Positions 39,313 to 52,800 of a DNA stretch of 64,000 nucleotides are shown here, in pieces. The stretch's first letter is position 1, and the number at the start of each line of letters is the position of its first letter. Origin of the DNA: Pelodera strongyloides (taxonomy: Eukaryota > Nematoda > Chromadorea > Rhabditida > Rhabditidae); contig JAANDG010000307.1 in assembly GCA_036852015.1 (NCBI GenBank), positions 1-64,000 on the forward strand. The letters are read 5' to 3'. Below the pieces are notes generated by a model, which was not told the DNA's origin, ran no database searches, and worked only from the letters and a program-made list of their open reading frames with translations. Made by a program: the position numbers and the translations under genes.

Positions 39313-41502
39313 ATGGGCTCCCAGGCAGATTTGCGGCGAGCCAGGCTAAAGCTCTCCATAATATGCGACATACCTACTCAGGAACGAGGTGGGAGAAATG
39401 AAGGGGGAAATTGGCGCGCCGCGCAACCCTGGTACCCAGATGGCGCGACCTGTGTGCGCCGCTCAATATGCAACACGAAACTCTGATAGTGCGCGGCGAA
39501 AAATAGGTGCGACTCTCGCCTGGTCCTCGGGTGTACCGTGAGTGCACTGAGACTGCGCACCCTTTCGCGAAAACCTGGCGAATATAGGGCGAAGTCGCAG
39601 CGCACCACTTCACCTGGTTTTGTATTTTTTTCGCATTTCCATACGCTTGTCAGAATTTCGCGCCAGAGTTTCGCCGCTCACCATCCGAGTTTCATCAGCG
39701 TTGGCATACCACTTTTGGGCCCCCTCCGCGAAGAGTGAAGTTCCGCGTTGGACCAGTTGGAGGGATATAGGAGTTTGTAATATTGGGCGAATTGCTTTAA
39801 ATAATCCTACATATTTTGCAAATATTTATGTTCTTTAGTTCGTGGCACAGCGAAATCGCTGATCGACTATGCTCTCTACATATTGAATGAGGTTTGGGTG
39901 ATGGAAGCTGGGGTAAGTCGAGTTAAATTGAATATCAGATATAAGAGACTCGCGATTGCGCGAAACTGCAATCAACGCGCCCACACCTCGTGCGCGGCAC
40001 CAGTTTGTGTGCTGACACTGAAAGAAAGCTGACAGAACTTTGTGGTTTTCCGGGTACACTCCTAATTGTGTGATCTTTACACGCCACATCGCTCCAATGT
40101 CTTTTCGACAATAGGACGACTTTTTCTGAGCCTACATCCGGAGTCCACCGCCTCCTATTTTATGTGAAGTTTCTGCACAACCGTTGACAAACCTGTAGAG
40201 TGCAGGTGTCGTGTATGTAGTTATGTAGTAAAATTTCAGGATGTGTCCATATGTGTCAATCCACTTCAAGTGACGAGGGCGTGGGCGGCACTCAGAGAAC
40301 TATCGATTGGACGGACTGAGAAAGATTTATCCGAGTTTATCCATCAACGTACCTAATTATTGATTTATTGATCGCGTTTATGGACTGGGGAGAGAGGGTG
40401 GGATAGAGAGAGACTGAGAGAGAGGGGGATAGAGAGAGATGATCAACTAATTAATGGTTTCAATTACAATTTCAAATTTAGAAATTGGTATGTTCCTTCC
40501 AAATCAGGACTTGGCCGACGTAATCCGTGGATATCAGACGGATGTGAGTGTTTACGTCGCATATGTACAATTTGATACCGTTTCAGCGAATCCTTGCGAT
40601 ATTTCAAGTGCGTACTGCTTTACTCTATAATGGTAGCTGAGTACATCGTTCCAACCTGTTTGCTATCAAAATAGAGGGACATAATTATCTCTAATTAGCA
40701 TATATGGTTTCATTTCAGATCAATGAGGATATTCCTCACGTAGTCTCGATCTTCTACGAGCATCAGAGTGCGGTGCCCTTTAGAAAAGACGTCGTCGAAG
40801 CGGTGAATACCAAGTTTAGGAATACTGTAGGTTTCTTTGGTGTCTTATTTTTAGAGTTTCTCGTCCATCTATGTTATGGTTCATCCCTGTGTAATAGTTT
40901 ATTGATGAAAACAAAGACGGTAGCAAATCTCAAAAGGTACGATACTAAAACGACAGTACGATATCGGGCTTCACAACGCCACTTCACGCATTTTTGCAGA
41001 AACGTAATATTTTTTTTCCGGTAACTATTCCTTTTCCCAGGACGGTTTCCCAGTCTTTCGGACAATTTCATTTGTCAGTGATCACTCCGGCTTCAGCACA
41101 GCACACAAGATTAACCGCGAAGTTGCGGTAGGGTTTACAATTTGGATCAAGCTTTATCATCATTGCTCGAGACCGAGCTCTACCCAAAAGCTACTTCCTA
41201 AAAAGAGTCTTAGGCCTAGGCCTAGGCTTAGGCTTAGGTCCAGCTAACACAAAATAGTATTTACTACGTTACGTTATGTTGTCAGGTACCGTAATAAATC
41301 ATCATGTCTGATGTCATCCTTTAGTTTGGCACAATGGATACGGTAGCTTGTGTAGTGCCTGCCGAGCACACGCCCACAAGTCTCACACAGATACTTCTCA
41401 CCTCAGCCATTGGTGGGAGACATTGATTTTTGGTAGAAATGTTCCTGGTTTATTTATTTCGTAGTGTGATTTGCTATGATACTGTCATGTAATTTGCTTT
41501 TC

Positions 41503-41554
<52 letters not shown>

Positions 41555-41564
41555 TCTCGCTCTC

Positions 41565-41602
<38 letters not shown>

Positions 41603-44600
41603 GTTCTCTGCGTACCTTCCAGCAATAAGTCAGTTATACGAACTGAAACTTACTAGGTTTTTGAGTTCGACCGCCGTTTTTCCAAAACTTCAGTAAACCA
41701 AGCCGTTCTGTTTCCAGACTGTACTTTCTACTTGAAGGCGCCAAATCCGACAAAGAAGATTTGTTTCTTCTACTCACGATATGATAAACACATCAAGACA
41801 CAGGCAGCCGTGAGTTTATAGGAATATGGGAATAGGAATTTGCGTGACCAAGTATATGTACCTAGGCCTTAGTAAACTTATCAGTTGGTTATTTGCAACT
41901 ATGGACCTAGGGAAATGATTAGCGTAGAAATTATATATGGTCGTTGTGATTCCGAGAAATTGAAAATCGTTGTCAACTCTGCTATGGAGCTCTAGCAAAC
42001 AAGCCAAAAATTCTGAAAGCTTTATTCACAACCCTTTGAATAAAGTAGAACGCTCTTGAGTCGTGGTTGTTGATTTTTGTTTACAAATGCTTTTAGATCC
42101 AATGTATCTCCACCCAGGGAGCATTTCAAACAGTAACTACCGATCACGGACAATGGTTACGATTGGACAGTTGGTACGACGATTTTAAGGTACGGTAATG
42201 TTAACACTAATTATGTTATGGGAATAGCATCGAGTATGCGTTATTGGCCCATAGTTTTGGGCCCTAACGTTGGAGAGACTCTACTCCTTACCTCGCGCTT
42301 TTCCAGTTATTGGTTCTAAAGCCGTCTGTTCCCGTGGTCGAAACCCTCGGCCTTCTAACACCAGATGAGATCATCCAGGCAATCGAATCCCTATCCAAAG
42401 ATCCACCGAAACCGATGACTGTCAGTTTATGAATAGATTATGAACAAAATATGTAGACACATTATCTTATTGAGATCTAGGAAAAATTGTGAAATACTAG
42501 ACAATAGAACCACGCTTAGGCAACCGAATGCGCTACATTGAAATATCACTGAGTGAGCATGCATGCATATGGTTTCTCTGCAGAAAATCTAATGAATCTA
42601 CTTGTCAAATCTCTGTTTTTTTTTGCTCGAAAAGTACTCTTCCTAGCTGTAGTCAATAGAAATTTGAATAGGACTACAAGTAGTTTTAGGAAGCTATAAT
42701 CTATAATTATGAGACCGTTTCGTTTAGTTTATATGCAGCCTTATTTTTAGTGTTCACATCTTTTATAGAAAGTGCTTTGGTCACTTTCCTATTAGAAGTT
42801 GATTACCTCATTATTTTTCATGTCTGCTTGCCAATGGTGGACTCTTGTCGCACTCTTCGTTTGGGCAACGCCTCCAATCACAAATCCGCTCACTACTCGT
42901 GTGCGAGGATCTTTGATAGAGAGAAGGTGGAGTTTGTAGTTTGTAACTGTAGTCGGATCTGCCATGTAGCTGTATAGCTTGTAGTTGGAGTCTACGGTGT
43001 ATGTGGACCTGGATTAGATGTAGGCACCTGGTAAAACAAGAACACTGTGATGGACTGTTTGTAAGAAATAACATCGGATAGCCTAGCCTTGCTGAGCCGT
43101 GCTCTACAATTTCTCTAGTATTTTGAAAGCAACAATATGCTCATCATTGCAGTCTGAGCTGACGAAAGCCCTCTACAAGGCTCACTCCGACTATGCAGAC
43201 TATGCACTTTATGTGAGACTTGGAGAACATCATCATGCGGCCAGGTTCAAGGTGGTTTATTTCGATATCCGGTATGGGATTAGAAAAATGATAGGGAGAG
43301 AAAGATGGAAATGGCAACGATGTGGAGAGACAGAAGAGAGACAGTCAGAGGGAGAGAGAGAGAGAGATGTTCTGTGAGGTGGGCAATATTGAGATATCGG
43401 TTATAGTCATGGTTTTTTAATGAAATTATGGAAATCTTGCTCAGATTGACCTCACCCCACCCCCTCTGCTCAGTGCGAGAAGAACGGCACGCGAAGAAGC
43501 ATTCAATAAGGCGCCAGGTATGGCGTCTTCATATCGCTTCATGTATTTATAATCTCTCCTCTTACTTGGAACGAGCCAACGCCTCAGCTCGCCGGTAGTG
43601 TACCGAGAACGTTATCTAGCCTAATTGTCTAATATTACGTACTCCTACTGCCTCATTACGACCGTTTATGTAAAATGTGCAAGGTAAATTTTGAATCTCC
43701 TAGGAATTTTCAATGCATTCTTTGCAGTGATTCCTGACGACGAAGGCCCCGAGCTGTCCAAACAATTGGCTGCTTCGCAAAGTAAGCGTTTCCGACTGGT
43801 GGTGTAGTCGTGTTAACGCCCTACAATCCAAATGAAATGGCCACGGGTTCGATCCCCGTCCCAGGCGGTCACACCCACCACAGATGTAAAAATTGGTTCC
43901 GAAAATATGCTCGTTATAGTGTTTTATTGTGTGAAAAATACCCAAATTCAATAATCAAATACATAATGTCACGCTTCTGATTGTTGCAGAAACGAGAGCC
44001 GCTGGTGGAAAATCCGGGAAAATTCACCACAGAAACCGTTCCGATCAGCGATTTGGTGCAGTAGCTAGAATGGGCGCCGGTGCGAGTCCGCCACGGGTAA
44101 GAGGAGTACAGTCTGTACAGTTCTAGAGTTTGCCTAAGTCCCTAAGCAAATTAACACTGAGCTAGCGGTACTCTCACTAAATGAGCACTTATTGCTAAGT
44201 GACTTGGCCTATGATTTAAGCTAACGTATGCTCTCAATAACACGCTTATGGGTTGCTGAACATTCTACAGTATTACAAGCACCTTTTCAGAACCGTGCAC
44301 CGCCGATGCCTGTGGTAGCTACACAGACAATGGCTAAGGTCAGCATTTTTTCTATCTTTTCGAATAGATTGTTTTTCAATTTCGAATTCGAGTTATCATA
44401 AACTTATGAATAACCTAGCCGCCAGTGCCGGGACAACTTCCAAATACACAAATGCCGCCTCATGCTCCACAAACACTGGTATGTTGTTTTTATGTTTATT
44501 CTCCGATTCTCCTCTGTTTGCACTTTAACATTTTCGTCATTATCTTTATCCTAGTTGTATTCCTTTTCCTCGTTATATGTGAAATACCTCATGTACGGTA

Positions 44601-46090
44601 TGTAGTGTATGGTGGATTGTCTGATTTCTTAGGCTTGCGGCCCAGTGGGTCCTACTATGATGACCAAAAGACCACCAGGTCCTATGGGTCCTATTACAGC
44701 TGCGCCCCCTGTGAGTTTATCTTTACGTACTTGGGATTACGTTAAATCTGTTGAAAGCGATTCTTGATAGATACATCTTTAGATCTTCTGTCTTCTAGAC
44801 CTCTTAGAATTTGTTCCCCATACTGGCTCGCAGCTCTCTATATTTTGTATGGAAGCTGTCAGCTGTTACCTTTTAGACAACTCACATTATCATTCAGGCA
44901 TACTTGCCCGCGGCAACAGTTCCTCCGGCAAAGGCCCCAACTGCGCAGCATAACTTGCCGCATGGACTTCAAGCTCCAAAGACACCAGCGCAACATCAAT
45001 TTCCTCATGGGCTTCCGGCCCAGAAGGCACTTCCTGCCCCAATGGCCCCGCACGAACTGTTAGCCGGCAGAGCTGATGCCCGTGGTGATGCACCAGTGCC
45101 CGTAGCCGCCAAGCCATCCACAGCCGATCTCAAAGGGAAGATAGATATTGCCGTGATGAGTAAATGTGGTGGGTGTCCATCTTTAGAGCCATACCTTATA
45201 ACGGCGAGGTTTGAAACGTATGGCAGGCGCTATATTGCTAAGTTGTGCAATGCAAATTACTTGGGATTTTTGGCCTGAGCACTTGAATCTGCATCGTTAG
45301 CCCTGTATTAGAAGGAACATGGTTTAGTTTCCCCTTCAATTTTTCCAACTTTCAGAGGACGGCCCCGGCCGCAATCGCAAGTACCAATTGCACTTCAACC
45401 ATCGACCCGTCGTGCAAGTAGAGAAGAAGGAGGGAGCGGAGGGTAAGCGGGGATTCGCTTTAGTGAATACAGTGCGCGTGTGCATGTGTGTGCGTCTGTG
45501 TGTGCATGTGTGTGCGTATGTGTGTGCATGTGTGTGCGTGTGTGCGTGTGTGCGTGTGTGTGCGCGCGCGATCCAACTTGCCACAGAGAACAGAGTCATT
45601 CGATTGAAAGTGATACAACGAGTCGTACTTTAGAAATGAAAGGCGACCTCGTCTTCGACACGCCCTTCATCTACGTGGTCACCCGCGAGTGTGCCAAGGT
45701 CGCTTTCCCATTCTCTCTGGGAGTGTTTGTGAGTTTTTCTTACAGTAATAGTATGTTAGTCGACACAGTCCCCTATGGTGTTGATCGATCATGGGCATTA
45801 CAGTAGTCCCCAATTCTTTGCCAGCTCTAAAGACCCACTAGAAACTAGAAAGCATGTATTAAAAGCATTTCTGAGCCTGGTCACTATTATGCGAAAGATG
45901 AAGAACTCAGCGATAAATAAGGACGACTAGAGGTCGTGACACCATCTTGTATAAAGTATGGTAGCTAATTAATTTGTATTTAATTCATACTACCTTGCCA
46001 CAGACGAATGCCGAGTCGCTGGTATTCTCCTCTGCGTTGACTCCCGTGTCGGCGATGACTTCGCCCACTCCTGGCACAAGTCCAGCGTGA
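39313..46090 (+). CDS. Divergent serpin-fold protein with a long Pro/Ala-rich insertion
   Basis: Twenty exons: 39313-39388, 39839-39912, 40240-40348, 40482-40543, 40719-40826, 41041-41127, 41657-41809, 42097-42189, 42307-42420, 43153-43251, 43445-43517, 43728-43781, 43990-44096, 44291-44338, 44419-44478, 44633-44710, 44898-45168, 45356-45442, 45589-45728, 46004-46090. All phases close, giving 659 residues. The order of serpin landmarks is visible: helix A/B (YALYILNEV, then VSICVNPLQVTRAWAALREL against SPLSISTALAMLSLG), VVSIFYEHQSAVPFRKDVVE (NALFVQ...F), SVNQAVLFPDCTFYLKAP (LVNAVYFKG), WLRLDSWYDDFKLLVLKPS (LELPY...MLILLP), LLTPDEIIQAIESLS, YQLHFNHRPVVQVEKKEGAE (HKA.VEVNEEGTEA) and VFDTPFIYVV (F.ADHPFLF.I). 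Residues about 335-545 are a Pro/Ala-rich insertion. The hinge lacks small residues, so inhibition is doubtful. No signal peptide is seen. Confidence 0.7.
41503..41600. repeat. (CT)n microsatellite
   Basis: About 95 bases of CT repeats in an intron of the serpin-like gene, about 55 bases upstream of an acceptor. Confidence 0.9.
43797..43875 (+). repeat. tRNA-like sequence, probable SINE or tRNA pseudogene
   Basis: GGTGGTGTAGTCGTGTTAACG (A-box-like) followed by ACGGGTTCGATCCCCGT, which folds as a perfect five-pair T-arm with a seven-base loop. Acceptor and anticodon stems do not close well. It lies in a short intron (43782-43989) of the serpin-like gene. Confidence 0.45.
45474..45570. repeat. 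GTGC/GTGT microsatellite
   Basis: About 95 bases of (TG)n with CG interruptions, inside the 146-base intron before the penultimate exon of the serpin-like gene. The exon model skips it with an acceptor at 45587-45588. Confidence 0.85.
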
Positions 46091-46482
46091 ACTTAAGCTA
46101 CTTTAGAACTCTCTACAAAGATAATATACAGTAGTCTTGTTCCTTACAGCTTTATCTACAAGTAGCCATGAATGTGTCTAGCGGACTTCAAATCTATATA
46201 ATGAAACCATATGTAGTTAGTTAGTAATGAGATCGAGGAAGATTTTTTTTACTAATTTCGTTAGAATCACTAAATTCGTATTTTTATCTTTACCCGTGAA
46301 TTCACTGAGCACAAGAACGCTGAACCTAACGTTTAAATTCAAGTATACTATCTTGTTTATTTTCGTTTCTCTATACTCTATACAAGTATCTCTACGTACC
46401 TATGAGCCTGAGCTTTTCATTGGTTTACATGAAAAATTCTTTCGTCCAATAGAAGTACGTCCTATTACAAAACCACAATCAT

Positions 46483-46508
46483 AAAATAAAAATTTATTCA
46501 ATAAACCT
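46483..46508. terminator. Shared convergent polyadenylation region
   Basis: AATAAA occurs on the plus strand (near 46486 and 46500) and on the minus strand (TTTATT near 46491) within about 25 bases. This is about 400 bases after each of the facing stop codons, the serpin-like gene at 46090 and EFL1 at 46875. The two 3' UTRs probably meet or overlap here. Confidence 0.6.
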
Positions 46509-46874
46509 CTAAAACATGTCAACAGTAACAATAACAAGTAACAATGTGGGGAAACCGGTGGTTCATTATAAAAAAAGTGCTAAATTAGTGTCTAATAACA
46601 AACCTACAATGCCATACATTCTTCAGTGACCATGTGCCAGCAACCCCGAACCTAACAATAATGATCATACAATTACGAGTACCTAATTGAATTCTACCAC
46701 TGAATACAACCTACACCAATTTAAACTATTTTAAAGGGCAGTATTAACCACGCACGGGACACATTAATTACGAGTTTAACGTCAAAAACACATGTGAACT
46801 ACCAAGCTAAACAAGTATTAACTCTTTAACTCTAAAAAGATTGCTAGACTATTCCAGAATAAATATCAAAATGT

Positions 46875-49800
46875 CTATTTCTTCTTGGCCAAATTCCTCT
46901 GTTTATCTGCTGAAACGACAATCAGATCCTCTGTTGGAAGACCTTTTCGCCGGCGAATCGCGTCCATGTAACTGAAAAGAACGAAATGAAATAATCTGTT
47001 CTTTGGTCTCCAAATAACTTCCAGCACTACAAATGATGGAAGTTACACGACAACGCGTCACTGCATGTAATAGCTCCAAATGAACTGGTTGCCGACTTTA
47101 GAACATATTCACAGGATTCTAGATAAGCTGTCAATTGCCTGATATTGTCAAAACTTACTTTTTTGCGCGATACTTTTTTGCCGTAAGAAAGGTTATGTTT
47201 TAACTAAATAATAATCTGGGTACTGCAGAATAGCATGGTTTATCGATTAGTTCCTATTGGTACAATGAATATGCAGTGAGATTTGCTCTGTACTGTAAAA
47301 ACACCTACGCTCTCGCATGATTGGGTGAATCCGCCAATTCTCCGAATTCTTCAATTTCATCCGGTGTTGTTGGTACCCAATACGGATCCTGAATACGAGA
47401 AACTGTCAAAACAATCAATAGTATATACCTACTGAGGGACTTGTATCGATATCTTATACCTACTGAAGGATTTGTATTTTGCATGCACGTACACGGTTAC
47501 ACCTATCATACCACAAGATACGACTAGCCTCAGCTTCTACATCTGACAATTAGAGCTGTTTTGTATTAGCATTGATGTATGACGCGTAATGGCATAATGA
47601 CATATGTATGACGTCACAAACCTGTGAATCAGATATTATTTTACGAAGATCAATGAAAAAGCCAAAAATAATGCACCTCATCAATCATCTGCCAGTGAGA
47701 GAATTCCAAATGACCACTTGCCAAACCACTCGTCTTCTTTCTGAACAAAGAACAAGGTACGATTAATACAAAATTAGGCTGACAAAACTCGATGACTAAG
47801 AGTGCTGTACCCAGCGCAGAGTACGACTTGGAGTACGGTATCTGGTGCCCAATATATGACTAATTACACAATAATTGCATAGCAAACTCGATTAAACCGA
47901 CCTCAACTGATCACAAAACTGGAAACTCTCAACCACGGGCATCACTGCATTCACTTCGAATAGGCCAGTCGCCTCGTTGATATCTTCTGACAGAACCTGG
48001 ACGATAAGGGAAAGGATAATAAGAATACTGCATAATAACAAAACCCAGAAGTCCAAAATGCATACAGTCGAAGTCGGACCTAAATCCGTTTTCTACATAA
48101 TTATGTACACTTTTTCGAATAAAGAGATAACAATAGTACGAAAGTGACCAGTCCTTACAAGACTATGCACAAGGTTCTTTGCAGCGACAGTAAGTACACT
48201 TTACTACCATATTACATTTACATGGTTCGTGGGATGTCTCGATGGCTTAACCCAAGCATAAAAACGCGTGTGACTTCGCTTTATTGAATACATATATCAA
48301 CGAACCTTTGCCCTCCTCTGCGACAGTACTCCGTGCACCTTTCCGAGTGCTTGACTCGCCGTGCTCACCAAGCAAGAATACATTGCAGCTACCAGCCTGA
48401 AGAAACAACATTGATTTACAGACAAGTTAGCGTTAACACATAAAAAGGCAACTTTGGGGAAAGCCTAAACATGTCCGCGTTTCTAGCATAAGACACAAAC
48501 AATAGAGCTTAAAGCACTACAACATGTTGGCGGCATATATCATTTGTGAAACATGCAGTTCGCAAGAAAAACGGCAATCACTACGAATTAAGAGGAAAAA
48601 TCCTAGGTACAATCACGATACAGAGAAAATATATAGTAGGACTATCACATGACTAACTACAAAGTACATCAAACCGCAAACTAATGTTACAAAGTAGTAC
48701 CTTCTTTGTCCCTTTCCCGCAGCTACATTGCACGTTTGCCGCACAGCAGGAATAAGCTGACCAGCAACAGCGGCATCCTAAATCCACAGACAATTACAAT
48801 CAGACACTGAACAAAAAAGACCGGAGGGAAACCTGACTGACAAAACCCCGCCCACCAGCGGCGGATAGCTTTAGAAATCGCATACAACTCGTAAATATGT
48901 ACACACACACCCACTCACATACACACACACTCACACTCACATACACTCACACTCACATACACTCACACATACACATGCACACACACCAACTAACCGTTTC
49001 ATCAACACTGAATTCTTCCATGACTACAGCCACTCCTCGCATCGTCTCATGACAGAGAGGTCCAGCGGTGACAAATAGTTCGAACCCAGCGATCACATTC
49101 TGATCGAGATGACGGAGTTCACCCGATGATTCTTCTGAAGAAGAGAATTACAGTACCTCTTAAATCATCAACTTCTCTAACCCTCTCTCTGTTTCTGTCA
49201 CCTCTGTCACCATCTCTCCCTTTCTCCTCTCAGCTTTTCTGTCTCACATACACACACACGCACGCACGCACGCACGCACGCACACACACTCTCTCTCCGT
49301 TGCGTGAATAATCAGATCAAAGAACATTCGAACCACTAAACATGGATTTTATATAAGTCAAACAAAAACAGACTCACTTATCCAGATACTCCTCCTCTCA
49401 TAGTCCTTCGTGTTATTGATCAGTAGATTTGCGCACGCCCTCTTTGGTCCAAAACTCCAGATTCTATCGATGTGTTTGGCTATCTAAATGAGGTCAGATT
49501 AACTAGATCCAAATGAATAGTTAACTACAGTACTGTAACTGGAGGCAGCTTATCTAAGAATTAAGACAACATGTGACAACTAGCTAGCACTCAAAGCAGA
49601 TATCAGAACTATATCGTTTTCGAGTATACGTTTGATATACCCCCTAGCTCCACGGATTCCTAATATAATAAATCAACCAATCAATATCTTCACCTGTTGA
49701 GGTGATTGCTTGTACCACCAAGATCCCTTCAATTTTGGAAGCGTCTCAAGTGCACGGGCTAGGAGTTGGTCCTGGAAAATCAGACAGTTTCGAACAGAGT

Positions 49801-52800
49801 TCTCTTCAATGACTACAAACCCTGAAGCAACTTGAAACTGCGTGATAAACACCTCAACTATACAAAAAAAACAGAAGTAAAGACTCAACTGCGTGACTAA
49901 GTCACACGCACGCTAGAAATAGTTGAAAGGAACAAAAGCGAGTCGTGCAGAAAAAGTCCTTCACGCGTGTTCAACAGAAACGCAAAATAAACCAACTTAT
50001 TAATGGGGTTTGCAAGTATGCCCGATTTTCCTTGCAAGTATCGAAAAATTTACCGTATCTTGGCACTACACGAGCATATCTACAGGCAGTTTTTACGACC
50101 GATCGCCACGGGACCAATTGTTCAACAAAAAATGTCTTTGATGGCGGATTTTCTATAGTGCGGATGTGCCCAAATTACGGTAAAATTGTGTAAAAAGCAC
50201 ACGATTTTGCGAATTGATACTTGCAAGGAAAACTCGCGGTTTTTGGCATACTTGCAAACCCCATGAAGCGAATTAGCGGTCGGTCTCAACAAAAAAATAC
50301 AAAAAGAGGAGGAGTAAACAACCGTGCGTTGACCACTGTTTTCAAATCGTACTTTTACTAGCCAAATTCAAAAATTTTTGTCAACATTTCGTCATTTGGA
50401 TGCTGCGGAGTGTGTGATCATTTGAAAAGGCCATCCCTCGATTTTTCTAGGGCTGTGCTAGTATTAAAATCAACAAATCGCTGAAAGCGAATTTCCCCAT
50501 ACAAAATCGCAAAAAATTGTTGTTTGGGAACATTTTTGTGCAAGATGCACTTATTTGTTTGTGTTTTTAAATTTATTTTAATTTGTAACTTTTTTCAAAC
50601 TATTTTTAGTGAAAAAACCCCAAACCGGGTGGTATTTCGCTTTAAATGAAACAAAAACGAAAAAGATCTCAACCTTCAACTGTTTTCGTTCAGCATCCTC
50701 AGCCGTACCATGTCGCATGTCCGAAATCGTTTGTGTGGACTTTTCTAGTAGAAATGTGATTTCATCTAAATGACTATTGATAGAGTGCTCAAACTGAAGG
50801 GACCGAAAAAATATGAATAAGTTAATACACAAAAAATATAAGTATTTCAAAAAACGTACCTGGCAGCGGTACAACCCTCAGCGCGATCTTCAGAGCATCG
50901 TCGCTCATGCGGCACTCCTGAAATCAACTAATATTTTCCAAAAACTTATCCACCGAGTGACGTGAAAACGGCTGCATAGAACACAGTAAACTGAGCAACC
51001 TCTAGTATCCTAAACTTTGAAAGAATCGGAATTCGGAATCCTTTGACTTTGAGCTCTTTCGACCAAATTTCAAAAAAGGTGCTTCAAAACGTCCATGTTT
51101 CACCCATTCTCTATAGACTCTAACACCCCCTTAGGGCGCATTCGAGTTGGGCAAAATGCATAATTTCGCGAAATAATCAGTTCGAGTTCACTTTTAGGCA
51201 GTGTCAGCGCGCTGCGAAATATCACTCTCATGTGAGAGACGCAGAGCCTTGAAAATATTTTTTTCCTGGGCCCTCTTATTTGTCAATACTCTCTCACCCT
51301 ATCAACTCGAACAGAATATTTCGCGAAATTTATGCATTTTGCCCAACTCGAATGCGCCCTTACATCTACTGATCACGGATTCGGACTTTGTCGCGCCTTC
51401 ACTACCTAACAACTTCACTGGGATGGCAAATTTTAAATCTTCAAATCCAAAACTACTAGCAATAAACCGCAAACTACAAGAAAACGTTTCATTCAGGAAG
51501 CCAACCGTCAATTGTGCTTGTACTTGGGCATTCGTCAGCGCTTCATCCGCAAACATCGTCTCCAAAAAGGGGACGATAGGTTCAGAGACCTCTAGTTCAG
51601 TGAAACCTGAAAAGTAATAGTGATTGTTACTGTTTCCATTTGGAAATATGCAGCGACTTTTACACAGGTAACATCCACAACGCCTTCAACCTTAGGCAAC
51701 AACGTCTAGGTTAAAATACAGTAATCTTTGTAACTAGATATTATAATCAACCCCACCCCGTATAAAACTACTAACCTATACCAAGCGTTCAAAAGATTGA
51801 TAATTCGAGAAAGGCCACTTACCCAGATCATGCAAGTCCTTGATACATTTCTGTAGATGGACTTCACCGGAGGATACCATCGCTAATTCACCTGTGTCTA
51901 GCTCGAGAACCCTGAGGAAATCATATCATACATAAAGCATCATTGCCATTTATACCCTCGTGATCCCGAAAATAGGACACAGATCTCACTTAGGTAGAAC
52001 CATTATTCATTATTCCGCGGGTAACTGTGAGCGAAAGAGAGCTTGTACAATTGAGGTAATACTTTTATTGCACAACTATCCTCGAATTTATATCATAGAT
52101 AAGAGTAGACGAGTAGATTACAGGGACTAACAGTACAGGATCGAGTAATTTTTACTAAATAACGCGATTCCAACTTACCTAAGGCTCGGATCGAGCAGCG
52201 AGAGGAGTCGGAGGTTTTCCTTGAGATCGTCCATCCGATCAATACTCTGAGCACTAACCGTGACCCTCACCAGGGGCTCACCGGCTTTCTTCTGTCCGGT
52301 GAGACCTATATCCACAGCTTCCGAACAAAGGGTGACGCCCTGCACGAGTCCTGAAATAGAAGGGAGATGGAAGGTCGTCATGGCCAAGTAAAGAGGCAGG
52401 TCAGGCTCCACAAATAGAAGTCAGAACTCTCATTAACTCCTGGGAACGTTATACCGCAGTGTGCGCCTCAATAAGCACATTACGGTAACCATAATGTGCT
52501 CATTGAGGATGAATATGCCATGATATCATCATACAAATGTTACTCTGATGTGTAGTATAAATGAGGGCAGTGTCGATATTCATTGCTTCACAAAGCAGTC
52601 TAGATCGAAGTCTCGAAGAGGCTGGAACCTACCGGACGCTTCAATAGCGCACACAGTTCCCGCGGTCGCCGATCTCAGTTGAACAGCCTCGCGTCCACGC
52701 AACATCACAACATCTTGAACCTGAGTGAATGAACAGAGGATTATACTCTTTTCCATAACTACTTACCTTACCGTATTCTAGATAGCAAACCATACCGGAC

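Noticed and set aside
43797..43875. A functional tRNA gene
   Set aside because: The T-arm is good, but acceptor and anticodon stems do not close, and it lies within a short intron on the coding strand.
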